Below are positions 15,741 to 23,431 of a stretch of 62,447 bases of DNA, in pieces (the first letter of the stretch is position 1; each line of letters opens with the position of its first letter). Position numbers and translations under genes: made by a program. Below the pieces are notes generated by a model. That model had not been told where the DNA came from. It ran no database searches and worked only from the letters and a program-made list of their open reading frames with translations. Origin of the DNA: DASRIA01 sp035650255 (lineage in GTDB: Bacteria > Actinomycetota > Thermoleophilia > Solirubrobacterales > JBBDJG01); contig DASRIA010000013.1 in assembly GCA_035650255.1 (NCBI GenBank), positions 1 through 62,447 on the forward strand, in the 5' to 3' direction.

Positions 15741-17717
15741 TCAACGGCGGTCGGCGGCACTGAGTCGCTGCTCCTCGGTCGCAGGGGTCCGTGCGGCCCG
15801 GGCGGGCACTGCGGCCAGGTACACCGCGGTGAATCCCAGGTAACTACTGCCGATCAGCAGGATTATCGGTCCTGAGTCGTTGGTCAGCGCGCCCACCAGA
15901 ACGGCGGCCAGGAGGCCGTAGACGGCCGCCCGTACCCCCGGCGCGCCCTCCGTGGCGGCCAGGACCGTGCGGCGGTGGCGGAACCCCAGGGCGAGCGCCA
16001 CCAGGGCGAGCACGACCAGGAACGGGATCACGCCCCGGCCCAGCGACCGGTAGCTGAGCCGCACGCGGCGCTCGGCGATGTCGGCGATCTCGTCCAGGCC
16101 TCCGGCCTCGAGCACGGAGCGGCTGAAGTGGGCGTCGCCCCCGGTGACGAGGTCGAGCAGCGCGAGCGCGGCAAGGCCGGCGATCGGAGCGACGAGCAGG
16201 ATCGCGATGCGCATGCGCCATGCGACTTGACCCGCCGCGACGAGCGCCGCGACCGTCGCGCCGGCGATCACTGTCGGCACGGCGCCCACGTCTGCGCCCA
16301 GCCGGCCCCAGGCCATCGTGAACGCAAGCAGCGCGCCGCCGATCGCGAACCCCCAGACCCGCGCCCTGGTGGACGCGGTCGCGAGCGCGCCGCCCAGGCC
16401 GAGCAGCCCGATCACGGCCAGCGCGATCTCGAGCTCGTTGCCGGCGCCGAAGAAGCGCGAGCCGAGGACCGGGTTGGGTCCCAGCAGCGATCGCTGCACG
16501 AGCTCCGAGCCGAGCGCCATGTCGGCGACGTGCAACAGGACTCCGACCGCCGCCGGAACCGCCAGCGCACGATGCCAGGGACGCAGCCGATCCGTGGCAA
16601 GCGCGAGCGCGGCGCATCCCACGGCGACGATCACACCCTCCACCGGCGCGCTCGGAGCAAGCGCCGCCGTCAGCAGCAGCACGCTGGGGAGCCACATCGC
16701 GCCGAGCAGCAGCGCGCGGCCGGGCAGCCACCTGTCCCTGCGCAACGCGCCTGCAGCCGCGGCGATCAGCACGGTGCCGATGAGTCCCAGCCAGATCACC
16801 GCCCAGCGGCGCGGCCCGAGGTCGGTGAGCCGGTTGCGGAGCTCCGACAGCTCCACCGGCGTGGCGTCGCCGCGGGCCTCGATCGGCTTGCCCGACATCT
16901 CGTCGGGAACGTCGAGCCCGAGCCGCTCGAGCGCCGTCGGGGCGATGTCCGTCGCGCTCACGATGCCCTCTGTGCGAGTCGAGTCGGAGTACAGCGTGGT
17001 GCCTCCTTCCAACCCGGCCGCGCCCATCGCAACGAGGCGGCGCGTGACGTGGCTCGGATCCTGGATCACGAGCACGAGGTCCTGCTGGCGTCGCGCTGCG
17101 AGCAACTCGCGCAGCTGGCCCACTCCCGGTGGGCCGGGCGGCAGCTTGGCGACGATCAGATCGGTGCGCGCCCACAGGCCCAGTGCCGCTGTGGCGACCC
17201 GTTCGGGAGCTGCCAGCGCCACGCGCTCGACGCGCCCCTCCAGGTTGGCGGCGACGGCGGCCTCGCGGTTCCGGGCCGCCCGCGGTCCCGCGTAGCCGAC
17301 GTGACCTCCTGCGCCGGTCACGACCGTGGCCAGCAGGCCCGGGAGGACTTCCGCCGGAGCGCTCTCCGCGCGACTCGCGATCAGCTCCCAGGACGAGATG
17401 CGCCGGTCCGGCAAGAGCTGCATGTCCGTGGGCACGTCGTCGTCGTAGAGCGAGGTCGTCGTGCGCGCGCCCGCGCTCATGTCGAGGAAGGTCTGCTCGG
17501 GCGTGTACGAGCCCTGGATCGAGGACATGAAGCCGAACGCGCCGAGGCCGGGCGCCTGCGCCAGCCGCTCGAGCGCGGGTGGCTTCGAAAGCGGCTTGGG
17601 ACCGGGCCAGAAGACGATCGCGACCCGGGGCTGCTCCTGGGACTGGGCCGCGGGCGCCGCGAGCAGCGCCAGCGCCAGGGCGCCGATCAGCGCCGCGTAT
17701 ATTGGTGTGCGAGCCAT
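15741..17717 (-). CDS. Membrane protein with alkaline-phosphatase-superfamily-like domain
   Basis: 658 residues. A signal peptide (residues 1 to about 27, ending APAAQSQ) leads to an extracytoplasmic region of about 290 residues. That region ends with SATDIAPTALERLGLDVPDE followed by MSGKPIEAR, the form seen at the end of alkaline phosphatase/sulfatase/phosphoglycerate-mutase-type domains. The stretch TFLDMSAGARTTTSLYDDD lies where a nucleophile might sit. The C-terminal half has about ten membrane helices. I do not know a named family with this architecture. It probably forms an operon with the downstream PimA-like fusion, which points to envelope lipid or glycan metabolism. ATG 17715-17717 is chosen because the signal peptide starts there. 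That start overlaps the divergent haem-protein start within CATG. Confidence 0.65.
   Translation of the reverse strand: MARTPIYAALIGALALALLAAPAAQSQEQPRVAIVFWPGPKPLSKPPALERLAQAPGLGAFGFMSSIQGSYTPEQTFLDMSAGARTTTSLYDDDVPTDMQLLPDRRISSWELIASRAESAPAEVLPGLLATVVTGAGGHVGYAGPRAARNREAAVAANLEGRVERVALAAPERVATAALGLWARTDLIVAKLPPGPPGVGQLRELLAARRQQDLVLVIQDPSHVTRRLVAMGAAGLEGGTTLYSDSTRTEGIVSATDIAPTALERLGLDVPDEMSGKPIEARGDATPVELSELRNRLTDLGPRRWAVIWLGLIGTVLIAAAAGALRRDRWLPGRALLLGAMWLPSVLLLTAALAPSAPVEGVIVAVGCAALALATDRLRPWHRALAVPAAVGVLLHVADMALGSELVQRSLLGPNPVLGSRFFGAGNELEIALAVIGLLGLGGALATASTRARVWGFAIGGALLAFTMAWGRLGADVGAVPTVIAGATVAALVAAGQVAWRMRIAILLVAPIAGLAALALLDLVTGGDAHFSRSVLEAGGLDEIADIAERRVRLSYRSLGRGVIPFLVVLALVALALGFRHRRTVLAATEGAPGVRAAVYGLLAAVLVGALTNDSGPIILLIGSSYLGFTAVYLAAVPARAARTPATEEQRLSAADRR
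17698..17703 (+). promoter_or_regulatory. Possible -10 element for the ChdC-like gene
   Basis: TATATT lies 13 bases before ATG 17716. A transcript from it would start about 6 bases before the ATG, so the mRNA would be nearly leaderless. This fits the lack of any Shine-Dalgarno sequence. No good -35 was found. The element is inside the coding sequence of the divergent membrane gene. Confidence 0.35.
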
Positions 17718-18447
17718 GAACCGCAATGTCGTCAAGTTCACGTTCTTGAAGGTGGACCCTGCCTGGCGGCGCCTGCCGCCTGATGAGCGGGAGGCGCACA
17801 AGCGCGAGTTCGAGGCGGCCTGCGCCAACTTCGCGGAGGACCGCTTCCTGCGCGCATACTCCCTGGTCGGCACCCGCGGCGACGCCGACCTGATGCTGTG
17901 GACCGCCGCTCCGGGCCTCCCCGACATCCACGAATTCCACGTCGTGCTGGGCCAGAGCGGCCTGATGGGATGGGCCGACACGCCCTACTCCTACCTCGCG
18001 ATGACGAAGGAGTCGGAGTACTCGGAGGAGGACCGGCTGGAGGTGCGGGCCGGCAAGCACAAGTACCTGTTCGTGTATCCGTTCGAGAAGAAGCGGGAGT
18101 GGTACCGCCTCCCGTCCGAGGAGCGGATGCGCATCATGCGCGAGCACATCGCGATCGGCCGGCGCTATCCGCAGATCAGCATCAACACCACCTACTCGTT
18201 CGGGCTCGACGACCAGGAGTTCGTGGTCTCGTTCGAATGCGACGAGCCGGGCGAGTTCCTGGACCTCGTGCACGAGCTGCGTCCCAGCGAGTCGAGCGCC
18301 TACACTTTGCGCGACACGCCGATCTTCACCTGTATCGCGAGCAGCGTCCGGCATGCACTCGACGCGCTCGACGGTGAGGCTCCCATGGCGTCCATGAGCA
18401 CCGAGGGCAACGGGCTCAGGGCGGCCAGGGCGCTAGACCCCTCCTGA
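17716..18447 (+). CDS. chdC: Chlorite dismutase-family haem protein, probable coproheme decarboxylase (ChdC/HemQ)
   Basis: 243 residues. ChdC converts coproheme to haem b with peroxide in the last step of the coproporphyrin-dependent pathway used by actinobacteria. The core block reads YLFVYPFEKKREWYRLPSEE, then MRIMREHIAIGRRYP, close to actinobacterial ChdC. Tyr121 aligns with the catalytic Tyr and His144 with the proximal haem ligand. The C-terminus (about residues 160-225) repeats the ferredoxin-like fold. The family also contains true chlorite dismutases and DyP-like peroxidases, so the exact reaction is inferred from the motif. No Shine-Dalgarno sequence precedes ATG 17716. fprA follows after five bases, and a reductase next to a haem-biosynthesis gene makes sense as an operon. 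Confidence 0.8.
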   Translation: MNRNVVKFTFLKVDPAWRRLPPDEREAHKREFEAACANFAEDRFLRAYSLVGTRGDADLMLWTAAPGLPDIHEFHVVLGQSGLMGWADTPYSYLAMTKESEYSEEDRLEVRAGKHKYLFVYPFEKKREWYRLPSEERMRIMREHIAIGRRYPQISINTTYSFGLDDQEFVVSFECDEPGEFLDLVHELRPSESSAYTLRDTPIFTCIASSVRHALDALDGEAPMASMSTEGNGLRAARALDPS

Positions 18448-18452
18448 ACGCA

Positions 18453-19829
18453 ATGCAATCTGATCAAGCACTCCGCGTCGCGGTCGTCGGCGCAGGACCG
18501 GCCGGTTTCTACGCGGCCGGGCACCTGCTTGCCGCCGAGCGTCCCGTGCGCGTCGACCTGTTCGACCGGCTGCCGACGCCGTTCGGCCTGGTGCGCGCCG
18601 GCGTCGCTCCCGACCATCCCAAGATCAAGTCGGTCGTGCGGGTGTACGAGAAGACGGCTGCCAAGGAGGGCTTCCGCTTCTTCGGCGGGGTCGAGCTGGG
18701 CCGCGACCTGCACCGCGCCGACCTGCTGGAGCGCTACCACGCGGTGATCTACGCGATCGGCGCGGCCACCGACCGGCGGCTCGGCATCCCCGGTGAGGAC
18801 CTGCAGGGCTCCGAGGCGGCGACCACCTTCGTCGGCTGGTACAACGGCCACCCCGACCATCCGGACCGCGAGTTCGACCTGGGCGAGTGCGAGCGGGTCG
18901 TGGTGGTCGGCAACGGCAACGTGGCGATCGACTGCGCGCGGATGCTCGCGCTGAGCGCCGACGAGCTGCGCAAGACCGACACCGCCGACCATGCGATCGA
19001 CCTGCTGGCCTCGGACGCCGTCAAGGAGATCGTGATCCTCGGCCGCCGCGGGCCGGTGCAGGCGGCCTTCACGAACCCGGAGCTGCTGGAGCTGGGCGAG
19101 CTCGAGCAGGCAGACGTGATCGTCGACCCGGCCGACTTGGAGCTGGACGACGCTTCGCAGGCGTGGCTCGACTCCGACGAGTGCGACAAGACCACGCGCG
19201 AGAACGTGCGCATCCTGCGCGAGTATGCGGCGCGGGAGCCGGAGGGCAAGCCGAAGCGGATCGTGTTGAAGTTCCTCGCTTCGCCCGTGGAGCTGCAGGG
19301 CGAAGGGCGGGTGGAGCGCATCGTGATCGAGCGCAACCGGCTGGAGCCACGCGAAGACGGCTCGCTGGCGGCGCGTGGCACGGGCGAGCAGGAGACGCTC
19401 GACTGCGCCCTCGTGCTGCGCTCGATCGGCTACAAGGGCATCGCGATCCCGGACGTCCCGTTCGACGAGCGCCGGGGCACCGTGCCGAACGTCGCGGGCC
19501 GCGTCGTCGACGGCGAGCACCACGTGACGGGCGAGTACGTCACGGGCTGGATCCGCCGCGGGCCGAGCGGCGTGATCGGCACGAACAAGAAGGACGGCCA
19601 GGAGGCGGCGTCGAGCCTGCTCGAGGACGCCGAGGCCGGCCTCCTGAACGAGCCTTCGAACGACGGCGACATCGCCGAAATGCTGACCGAGCGCGACGTC
19701 GACTTCATCGAGTGGGAAGGCTGGGAGCGGATCGACGCGCACGAGCAGGAGCTCGGCGCCGGCACGCGCCCACGGGTGAAGCTCACGCGCTACGAGCTAC
19801 TGCACGGCGCCGCGCGCGGCAAGAGGTAG
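18453..19829 (+). CDS. fprA: Ferredoxin/adrenodoxin-NADP+ reductase, FprA type
   Basis: 458 residues. This FAD enzyme moves electrons between NADPH and ferredoxin. The FAD-binding start VAVVGAGPAGFYAAGHL (about residues 10-26), the conserved TPFGLVRAGVAPDHPKIK, the NADP-binding VVVVGNGNVAIDCARML (about 151-167), LGRRGPVQAAFT and the C-terminal TGWIRRGPSGVIGTNKKD identify the adrenodoxin-reductase family, as in mycobacterial FprA. It begins five bases after chdC and ends 3 bases short of the stop of the converging frameshifted gene. KorAB, 15 kb upstream, is a candidate source of the reduced ferredoxin it would use. A tyrosine near the C-terminus (LTRYELLHGA) is also typical. Confidence 0.93.
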   Translation: MQSDQALRVAVVGAGPAGFYAAGHLLAAERPVRVDLFDRLPTPFGLVRAGVAPDHPKIKSVVRVYEKTAAKEGFRFFGGVELGRDLHRADLLERYHAVIYAIGAATDRRLGIPGEDLQGSEAATTFVGWYNGHPDHPDREFDLGECERVVVVGNGNVAIDCARMLALSADELRKTDTADHAIDLLASDAVKEIVILGRRGPVQAAFTNPELLELGELEQADVIVDPADLELDDASQAWLDSDECDKTTRENVRILREYAAREPEGKPKRIVLKFLASPVELQGEGRVERIVIERNRLEPREDGSLAARGTGEQETLDCALVLRSIGYKGIAIPDVPFDERRGTVPNVAGRVVDGEHHVTGEYVTGWIRRGPSGVIGTNKKDGQEAASSLLEDAEAGLLNEPSNDGDIAEMLTERDVDFIEWEGWERIDAHEQELGAGTRPRVKLTRYELLHGAARGKR

Positions 19830-19832
19830 CTC

Positions 19833-20169
19833 CTAGATCCCGAAGCGGTCGCCGAACGGCGCGAGGAAGATGGTCCATACGCCGAAGCTGGCAGCGGCGC
19901 CGACCATCCATCGCGTCGCACTCGGATGTCGCCGGCGGAGTGTCTGGACGAAGGCCGCGCAGACCGCCATCGCAGCGGAGCCCCAGGAGTGCGAGCGCCA
20001 AGAACAGGCCGAGCAGCGCAACGGCCGTGAGACCGAACGCCTCCCAGGCTGCAAGGACTCGAGCGTTCGAGCTGCCGTGACGCGCAGCCTCGGAGAGCCA
20101 GGCGAACGCACCGAGCAAGGCCAGTCCAAGCAGGATGAGGGCGATCAGCAGTAAGGCCGTGATCGGCAT
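19833..20169 (-). pseudogene. Small membrane protein gene interrupted by a one-base frameshift
   Basis: Reading from ATG 20167-20169, the protein has two hydrophobic helices (TALLLIALILLGLALLGAF and TAVALLGLFLALALLG) and then loses sense. In the neighbouring frame the sense continues as SAAMAVCAAFVQTLRRR to GVWTIFLAPFGDRFGI and a stop at 19833. Removing one G from the GGGG run at 19981-19984 joins the halves into about 111 residues with three membrane segments. This can be a true frameshift mutation, a sequencing or assembly error in a homopolymer, or programmed slippage. I recognise no family. It lies 31 bases downstream of the HEXXH gene on the same strand. Confidence 0.55.
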
Positions 20170-20200
20170 CCGTGCCAAGACCTCAAGGCTCCAACGACGA

Positions 20201-20794
20201 CTAGAGCTCGAATGCGGCGAGATAGGACTCCCAGATCGCGTCGGCGTTACGGCGCGCGTATGCCTCGGCGAACGGCTCGCCGCGCGCGGCGTCCCGCCGC
20301 GACCGCGTCGTCATCAGGTCGTGATGGTGACCGAGCTCGTGCAACAGGACGTCGAGCAGTTGGTACGCCCGAACCGTGGCTTGCGTCCACTTGCACAACA
20401 CGCGCGAACCGCGGTCCTCGCGCGTCACGTCAAGCCGATCCAGCACCGCCCGGTTGTGCGCGCAGTACTCCTTGGTCGCGGTCGTCCACAAGCCTCGCTC
20501 CCATGCACACACCGCCACGACCCCTGGCAGGTACCAGCCCTCGGCGTCCCAGTCACCCGGCGCCAGCACGATCGCGTCCAGCCCCCGCGCGAGCTCGTCC
20601 CAGTCCGGCAGCAGGTCGATGAATCGCTCGACGTCGGCTCGGGTCAGGACGTGCGCGTACCCACGTCCGGGCCGCTTCCGGTCGATGATCGGATAGGGCT
20701 GCACCCGGCGGGTGTAGTCGTCGCGGGCGAGCTTCCAGTTGTTCTTGCGTTGCACACGCCCGTCGCGAACGCGGGGCGCGGTCTTGCGGTGCAT
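20201..20794 (-). CDS. HEXXH-motif protein, putative metallopeptidase
   Basis: 197 residues from ATG 20792-20794. This ATG is preferred to the ATG six bases earlier, because GGAGG then stands seven bases before it instead of abutting. The zinc motif HELGHH lies at residues 152-157 in VLLHELGHHHDLMTTRSRRD, and GEPFAEAYARR downstream offers Glu ligands. The rest is Trp- and Arg-rich (APGDWDAEGWYLPGV) with no signal peptide, so it should act in the cytoplasm. I recognise the zinc motif but no named family, and no substrate can be given. It sits between convergent or unrelated genes, followed by the frameshifted membrane gene, in a part of the window without the operon structure seen elsewhere. 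Recent acquisition is possible. Confidence 0.6.
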   Translation of the reverse strand: MHRKTAPRVRDGRVQRKNNWKLARDDYTRRVQPYPIIDRKRPGRGYAHVLTRADVERFIDLLPDWDELARGLDAIVLAPGDWDAEGWYLPGVVAVCAWERGLWTTATKEYCAHNRAVLDRLDVTREDRGSRVLCKWTQATVRAYQLLDVLLHELGHHHDLMTTRSRRDAARGEPFAEAYARRNADAIWESYLAAFEL

Positions 20795-20861
20795 CGTCAT
20801 TCCTCCAGCATGCGATCGCCGGCCGTCTTGGCGACCGGGAGTTACAGGGACGCTGGAGTAG

Positions 20862-21188
20862 CTAGGCCGTGCGGAAGGACTGGCCGCAGCCGCAGGCCGC
20901 GATGACCTTCGGGTTGTTCACCGAGAAGCCCGCGCCCTGCAGGCCCTCGACGTAGTCGACTTCGGAGCCGTCCACGAACTGGAGGCTCTCGGAGTCCACG
21001 AGCAGGCGGATCTCGTTGTGCTCGAAGACCTGGTCGCCCTCGCGCTGCTCGTCGAACGCGAGCGCGTACTGGAAACCGGAGCAGCCGCCGCCGCGGACCG
21101 CGACGCGCAGACCCGCCTCGGGGCTGTCTGCCTGCCCGTTCATGAGCTCCTTGACCTTCGTGGCGGCGATGTCGGTAAGGGTGACCAA
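20862..21188 (-). CDS. erpA: Iron-sulfur cluster carrier, IscA/ErpA (HesB) family
   Basis: 108 residues. A-type carriers pass Fe-S clusters to apoproteins. The three conserved cysteines are visible in AVRGGGCSGFQYAL and in IAACGCGQSF at the C-terminus. The family core LTDIAATKVKELM starts close to the N-terminus. The start is TTG 21186-21188: GGAGGT lies 8 bases upstream and the family homology begins there, whereas the in-frame upstream sequence is Arg-rich. Clients in this window could include KorB, which has a [4Fe-4S] site. It is divergent from the DegV gene. Confidence 0.92.
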   Translation of the reverse strand: MVTLTDIAATKVKELMNGQADSPEAGLRVAVRGGGCSGFQYALAFDEQREGDQVFEHNEIRLLVDSESLQFVDGSEVDYVEGLQGAGFSVNNPKVIAACGCGQSFRTA

Positions 21189-21306
21189 GTGAGTGAACCT
21201 CCGTAAGTACTTCGGTGCCGTTCCACGCTGCCTTGAGTAGGACAGCCGGAATACAGGCATTGTAGCGGTGCCCCCCACGCCCCGCCCGACCTGCTAGAAG
21301 GAGCCG

Positions 21307-22170
21307 GTGCAGAGCGTCGCCCTTGTCTCCGACACGACCTGCTACCTGCCCGCAGAGCTGGTGGAGCGCCACGGCATCCAGCTGGTCAGCCTCTACGTCA
21401 ACTGGGAGGACGCCAGCGAGCGCGAGGCGGACATGCCGAACTTCGACGCCTTCTACGACCGCCTGCGGCAGGCCGACCGCCTCCCCACCACCTCCCAGCC
21501 CTCGATCGGCGACTTCATCGCCGTCTACGAGCCGCTCGTCGACCAGGGCCTCGACGTGGTGTCCGTGCACATCTCGGGCGGGATCTCGGGGACGGTGGAG
21601 TCCGCCCGCCAGGCAAAGGAGCAGCTGGCGGCCGCCAAGGGGGTCGACCGCGTCACGGTCGTCGACTCCGAGAGCGCGTGCGGGGGCATGGGGTTCACGG
21701 TGCTCGCCGGCGCGCGCGCCGCGGAGGCCGGCGGATCCGCCGAGGAGGTCGTCCAGCGCATCCGCACCACCCGCGAGCACCTGAAGATGTGGTTCGCCGT
21801 CGACACGCTCGAATACCTGCGCCGCGGCGGGCGCATCGGAGCCGCGTCGGCATGGCTCGGCACCGCGCTCAAGATCAAGCCGATCCTCACGCTCGAACGC
21901 GAGATCACGCCGATCGAGCGCGTGCGCACCGGCGCGAAGGCCCTGCGCCGGCTGGTGGAGTACGCGGAGCAGCGGCACAGGGACGGCGCCGACGCATGGG
22001 TCGTGCAGCACATCCAGGCGCCCGCCGAGGCCGCCCACCTCGTCGCAGAGGTCGAGAAGTTCATGGGCAAGCCGCCGCTGTACGTCTCGGAGGTCGGCCC
22101 CGTGATCGGCGCGCACGTGGGGCCGGGGCTGCTCGGGGTGGGCGGCATTCCACCCTCGGACCTCGACTGA
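21307..22170 (+). CDS. DegV family protein (fatty-acid-binding, FakB-like)
   Basis: 287 residues, normal for the family. DegV/FakB proteins bind a fatty acid and present it to a FakA kinase for activation. Characteristic blocks are VALVSDTTCYLPAELVERH at the N-terminus, PTTSQPSIGDF (the T-S-Q-P-S lipid-binding element), SVHISGGISGTVESAR, TVVDSESACGGMGF, and LEYLRRGGRIG with LKIKPILTLE. The start is GTG 21307-21309, with AAGGAG close upstream. No fakA gene is present in the window. It ends at a strong hairpin. Confidence 0.9.
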   Translation: MQSVALVSDTTCYLPAELVERHGIQLVSLYVNWEDASEREADMPNFDAFYDRLRQADRLPTTSQPSIGDFIAVYEPLVDQGLDVVSVHISGGISGTVESARQAKEQLAAAKGVDRVTVVDSESACGGMGFTVLAGARAAEAGGSAEEVVQRIRTTREHLKMWFAVDTLEYLRRGGRIGAASAWLGTALKIKPILTLEREITPIERVRTGAKALRRLVEYAEQRHRDGADAWVVQHIQAPAEAAHLVAEVEKFMGKPPLYVSEVGPVIGAHVGPGLLGVGGIPPSDLD

Positions 22171-22173
22171 GAG

Positions 22174-22222
22174 CGGGTGACAGCACGTGGGGTCGTACTA
22201 CAGCCCCAGGTGCTCTCACCCG
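22174..22222. terminator. Strong bidirectional hairpin terminator
   Basis: A 49-base inverted repeat fills the gap between the convergent DegV and DUF3618 genes. The pairs are CGGGTG/CACCCG, AGCAC/GTGCT and TGGGG/CCCCA, with small symmetric internal mismatches and an 11-base loop (22174-22192 with 22204-22222). There is no T-tract, as is common for actinobacterial hairpin terminators. Confidence 0.7.
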
Positions 22223-22244
22223 GGGCTCGGGCGGCGGGGTCTAG

Positions 22245-22460
22245 CTAGCCGCGCTTTCGCCGGAACGCGGCGAGCCCGCCGCCGACGACGAAGCCGAGCA
22301 CGGCCGCGCCCGCGATGGCCGCGGTGCGGTGCTCGTTGATCTGGCGGCGCCAGTCGGTCAGCACCTTGACCTTGACGCGCAGGTCCTCGACCGACGAGGC
22401 GAGCTCGCGCCGCGTGCGCTCGATCGAGTGCTGGATTTCGTCGGGAGAGCGGGTCGGCAT
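22245..22460 (-). CDS. DUF3618 family protein
   Basis: 71 residues. The N-terminal half is a charged helix with the DUF3618 pattern SPDEIQHSIERTRRELASSV followed by EDLRVKVKVL. The C-terminal part has one membrane helix (AAIAGAAVLGFVVGGGLAAF) and ends RRKRG. The function is unknown; actinobacteria usually carry it beside a holin-like membrane protein, as here. Its ATG directly follows the stop of that gene with no gap. It is the last gene of a four-gene envelope operon. Confidence 0.85.
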   Translation of the reverse strand: MPTRSPDEIQHSIERTRRELASSVEDLRVKVKVLTDWRRQINEHRTAAIAGAAVLGFVVGGGLAAFRRKRG

Positions 22461-22931
22461 CTACTTCTCCTGCTTCTGCTTCTCCAGTTCGGCTGCCGTG
22501 ACCATCGGCTGAAGTTCCGGATGCTCGATCACTTCCCTGGTGAGCTTCGCCTCTTCGATCGCCCGGTCCGGCGTCGGCGGCGCACCGGCCTTGAGGCTGC
22601 GCATGGCGATCAGGCCCGCAATCCCGGCGAGCACGAACAGGAGCACCGTCGTGATCAGGTAGCCGATCCATCCATAGGGCTCGCCGAAGATGTCGCTGAG
22701 GCCCCACGACAACGCGTGGAACGCGAAGATCAGGCCGAGGAAGACGAAGAAACCGGCGGCCGCACCGACGGCGGCCCCGCGGGCGAGCTTCTGGACCTTG
22801 AGCTCGATCTCCGCCTTGGCGAGCTCGATCTCCTCGCGCACCAGCGTGGACGCGTTCTCGGAGATGCGGTTGACGACCTCCCCGAGGGAGCGGTCGACGT
22901 CCTGCACGCTGTTGGTCCCGTCAGCCGGCAA
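22461..22931 (-). CDS. Phage-holin-family (actinobacterial holin-X type) membrane protein
   Basis: 156 residues. A long charged helix (about residues 12-50, with ENASTLVREEIELAKAEIEL) leads to two membrane helices (GAAAGFFVFLGLIFAFHALS and GYLITTVLLFVLAGIAGLIA), the plan of the holin-X family. Despite the family name, the genomic setting is chromosomal and no phage genes are near, so a structural role in the envelope is more likely than lysis. The start is TTG 22929-22931, within the last codons of the upstream gene. A GTG nine codons in is an alternative. The C-terminus is Lys/Glu-rich. Confidence 0.8.
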   Translation of the reverse strand: MPADGTNSVQDVDRSLGEVVNRISENASTLVREEIELAKAEIELKVQKLARGAAVGAAAGFFVFLGLIFAFHALSWGLSDIFGEPYGWIGYLITTVLLFVLAGIAGLIAMRSLKAGAPPTPDRAIEEAKLTREVIEHPELQPMVTAAELEKQKQEK

Positions 22932-23112
22932 GGCGCCTCAGGATCTTCGCCAGCAGGAATCCGCCCGCGAACGCCGCCCCGAGCAGCATCTCGGGCCGGT
23001 CCTCGAACGGCGCTTCGGGAGTCGCGGACCCGAAGCCGTTGACCGATGCGGCGCGCTGATCGGCGGCCGCCACGATCTCGGGACTTACCTGTGTGGAGTC
23101 GAATTCGTTCAA
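22921..23112 (-). CDS. Small membrane-anchored hypothetical protein (63 aa)
   Basis: 63 residues from TTG 23110-23112. The first 40 residues are polar, and the last 20 hold a short helix (EMLLGAAFAGGFLLAKIL) ending RRLAG. The start is chosen because its TTG overlaps the TGA of the upstream small gene as TTGA, the same coupling used elsewhere in this window. It overlaps the next gene by 11 bases. I recognise no family. In related clusters a small protein with a C-terminal helix is often found beside DUF3618 and the holin-like gene, so it probably belongs to the same complex or process. Confidence 0.65.
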   Translation of the reverse strand: MNEFDSTQVSPEIVAAADQRAASVNGFGSATPEAPFEDRPEMLLGAAFAGGFLLAKILRRLAG

Positions 23113-23249
23113 TCCGGTGGATCCTCGTCGAATACGCGCCGCCAGATCGACGCCGCCACGCGGTTGGCAACCAACGCCGCCAAAGCGCCAATGCCCGCCA
23201 TCAAGCCGCTCCACATGAGGCGCTTCGTGAGGTCGTCGTTGCCTCCCAC
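23109..23249 (-). CDS. Very small membrane protein, DUF4235-like (46 aa)
   Basis: 46 residues from GTG 23247-23249. It reads GGNDDLTKRLMWSGLMAG, then IGALAALVANRVAASIWRR, and ends VFDEDPPD. This is one membrane helix followed by a short acidic tail with Pro-Pro, the pattern of the N-terminal half of DUF4235 proteins, which often stand beside DUF3618 and holin-X genes. Its TGA overlaps the start of the next gene as TTGA. No strong ribosome-binding site precedes GTG 23249; ATG 23214-23216 is an alternative. The family assignment is by resemblance only. Confidence 0.5.
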   Translation of the reverse strand: MGGNDDLTKRLMWSGLMAGIGALAALVANRVAASIWRRVFDEDPPD

Positions 23250-23386
23250 GCGCCGAAGTAATAGCAGAGGCCTGGGTCGATCATTCGTCCATTTCCGTCT
23301 GCCCGCAACGTCGGCGGGGAAACCTTGGCCTAGGAGAAACCGACCCGGCGCGGCACGGAAGCCCGCCTCGGGTCCGCCCCGCGCGG

Positions 23387-23401
23387 GCAGGGAGGCCCTG
23401 C
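23387..23401. promoter_or_regulatory. Hairpin upstream of the secreted protein gene
   Basis: GCAGGG-agg-CCCTGC forms a perfect 6-bp stem, flanked on both sides by GCGCGGGC. It lies 30 bases before the start at 23432, in the 182-base region between divergent genes. It could sit in the 5' leader or be an operator. No -10/-35 pair was convincing. Confidence 0.3.
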
Positions 23402-23431
23402 GCGGGCGATTGAAGAGGAGAGAAGCAAGGA

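Noticed and set aside
22461..22931. Prophage holin and lysis cassette
   Set aside because: No phage structural, integrase or endolysin genes nearby. The holin-X plus DUF3618 pairing is a common chromosomal envelope cluster in actinobacteria.
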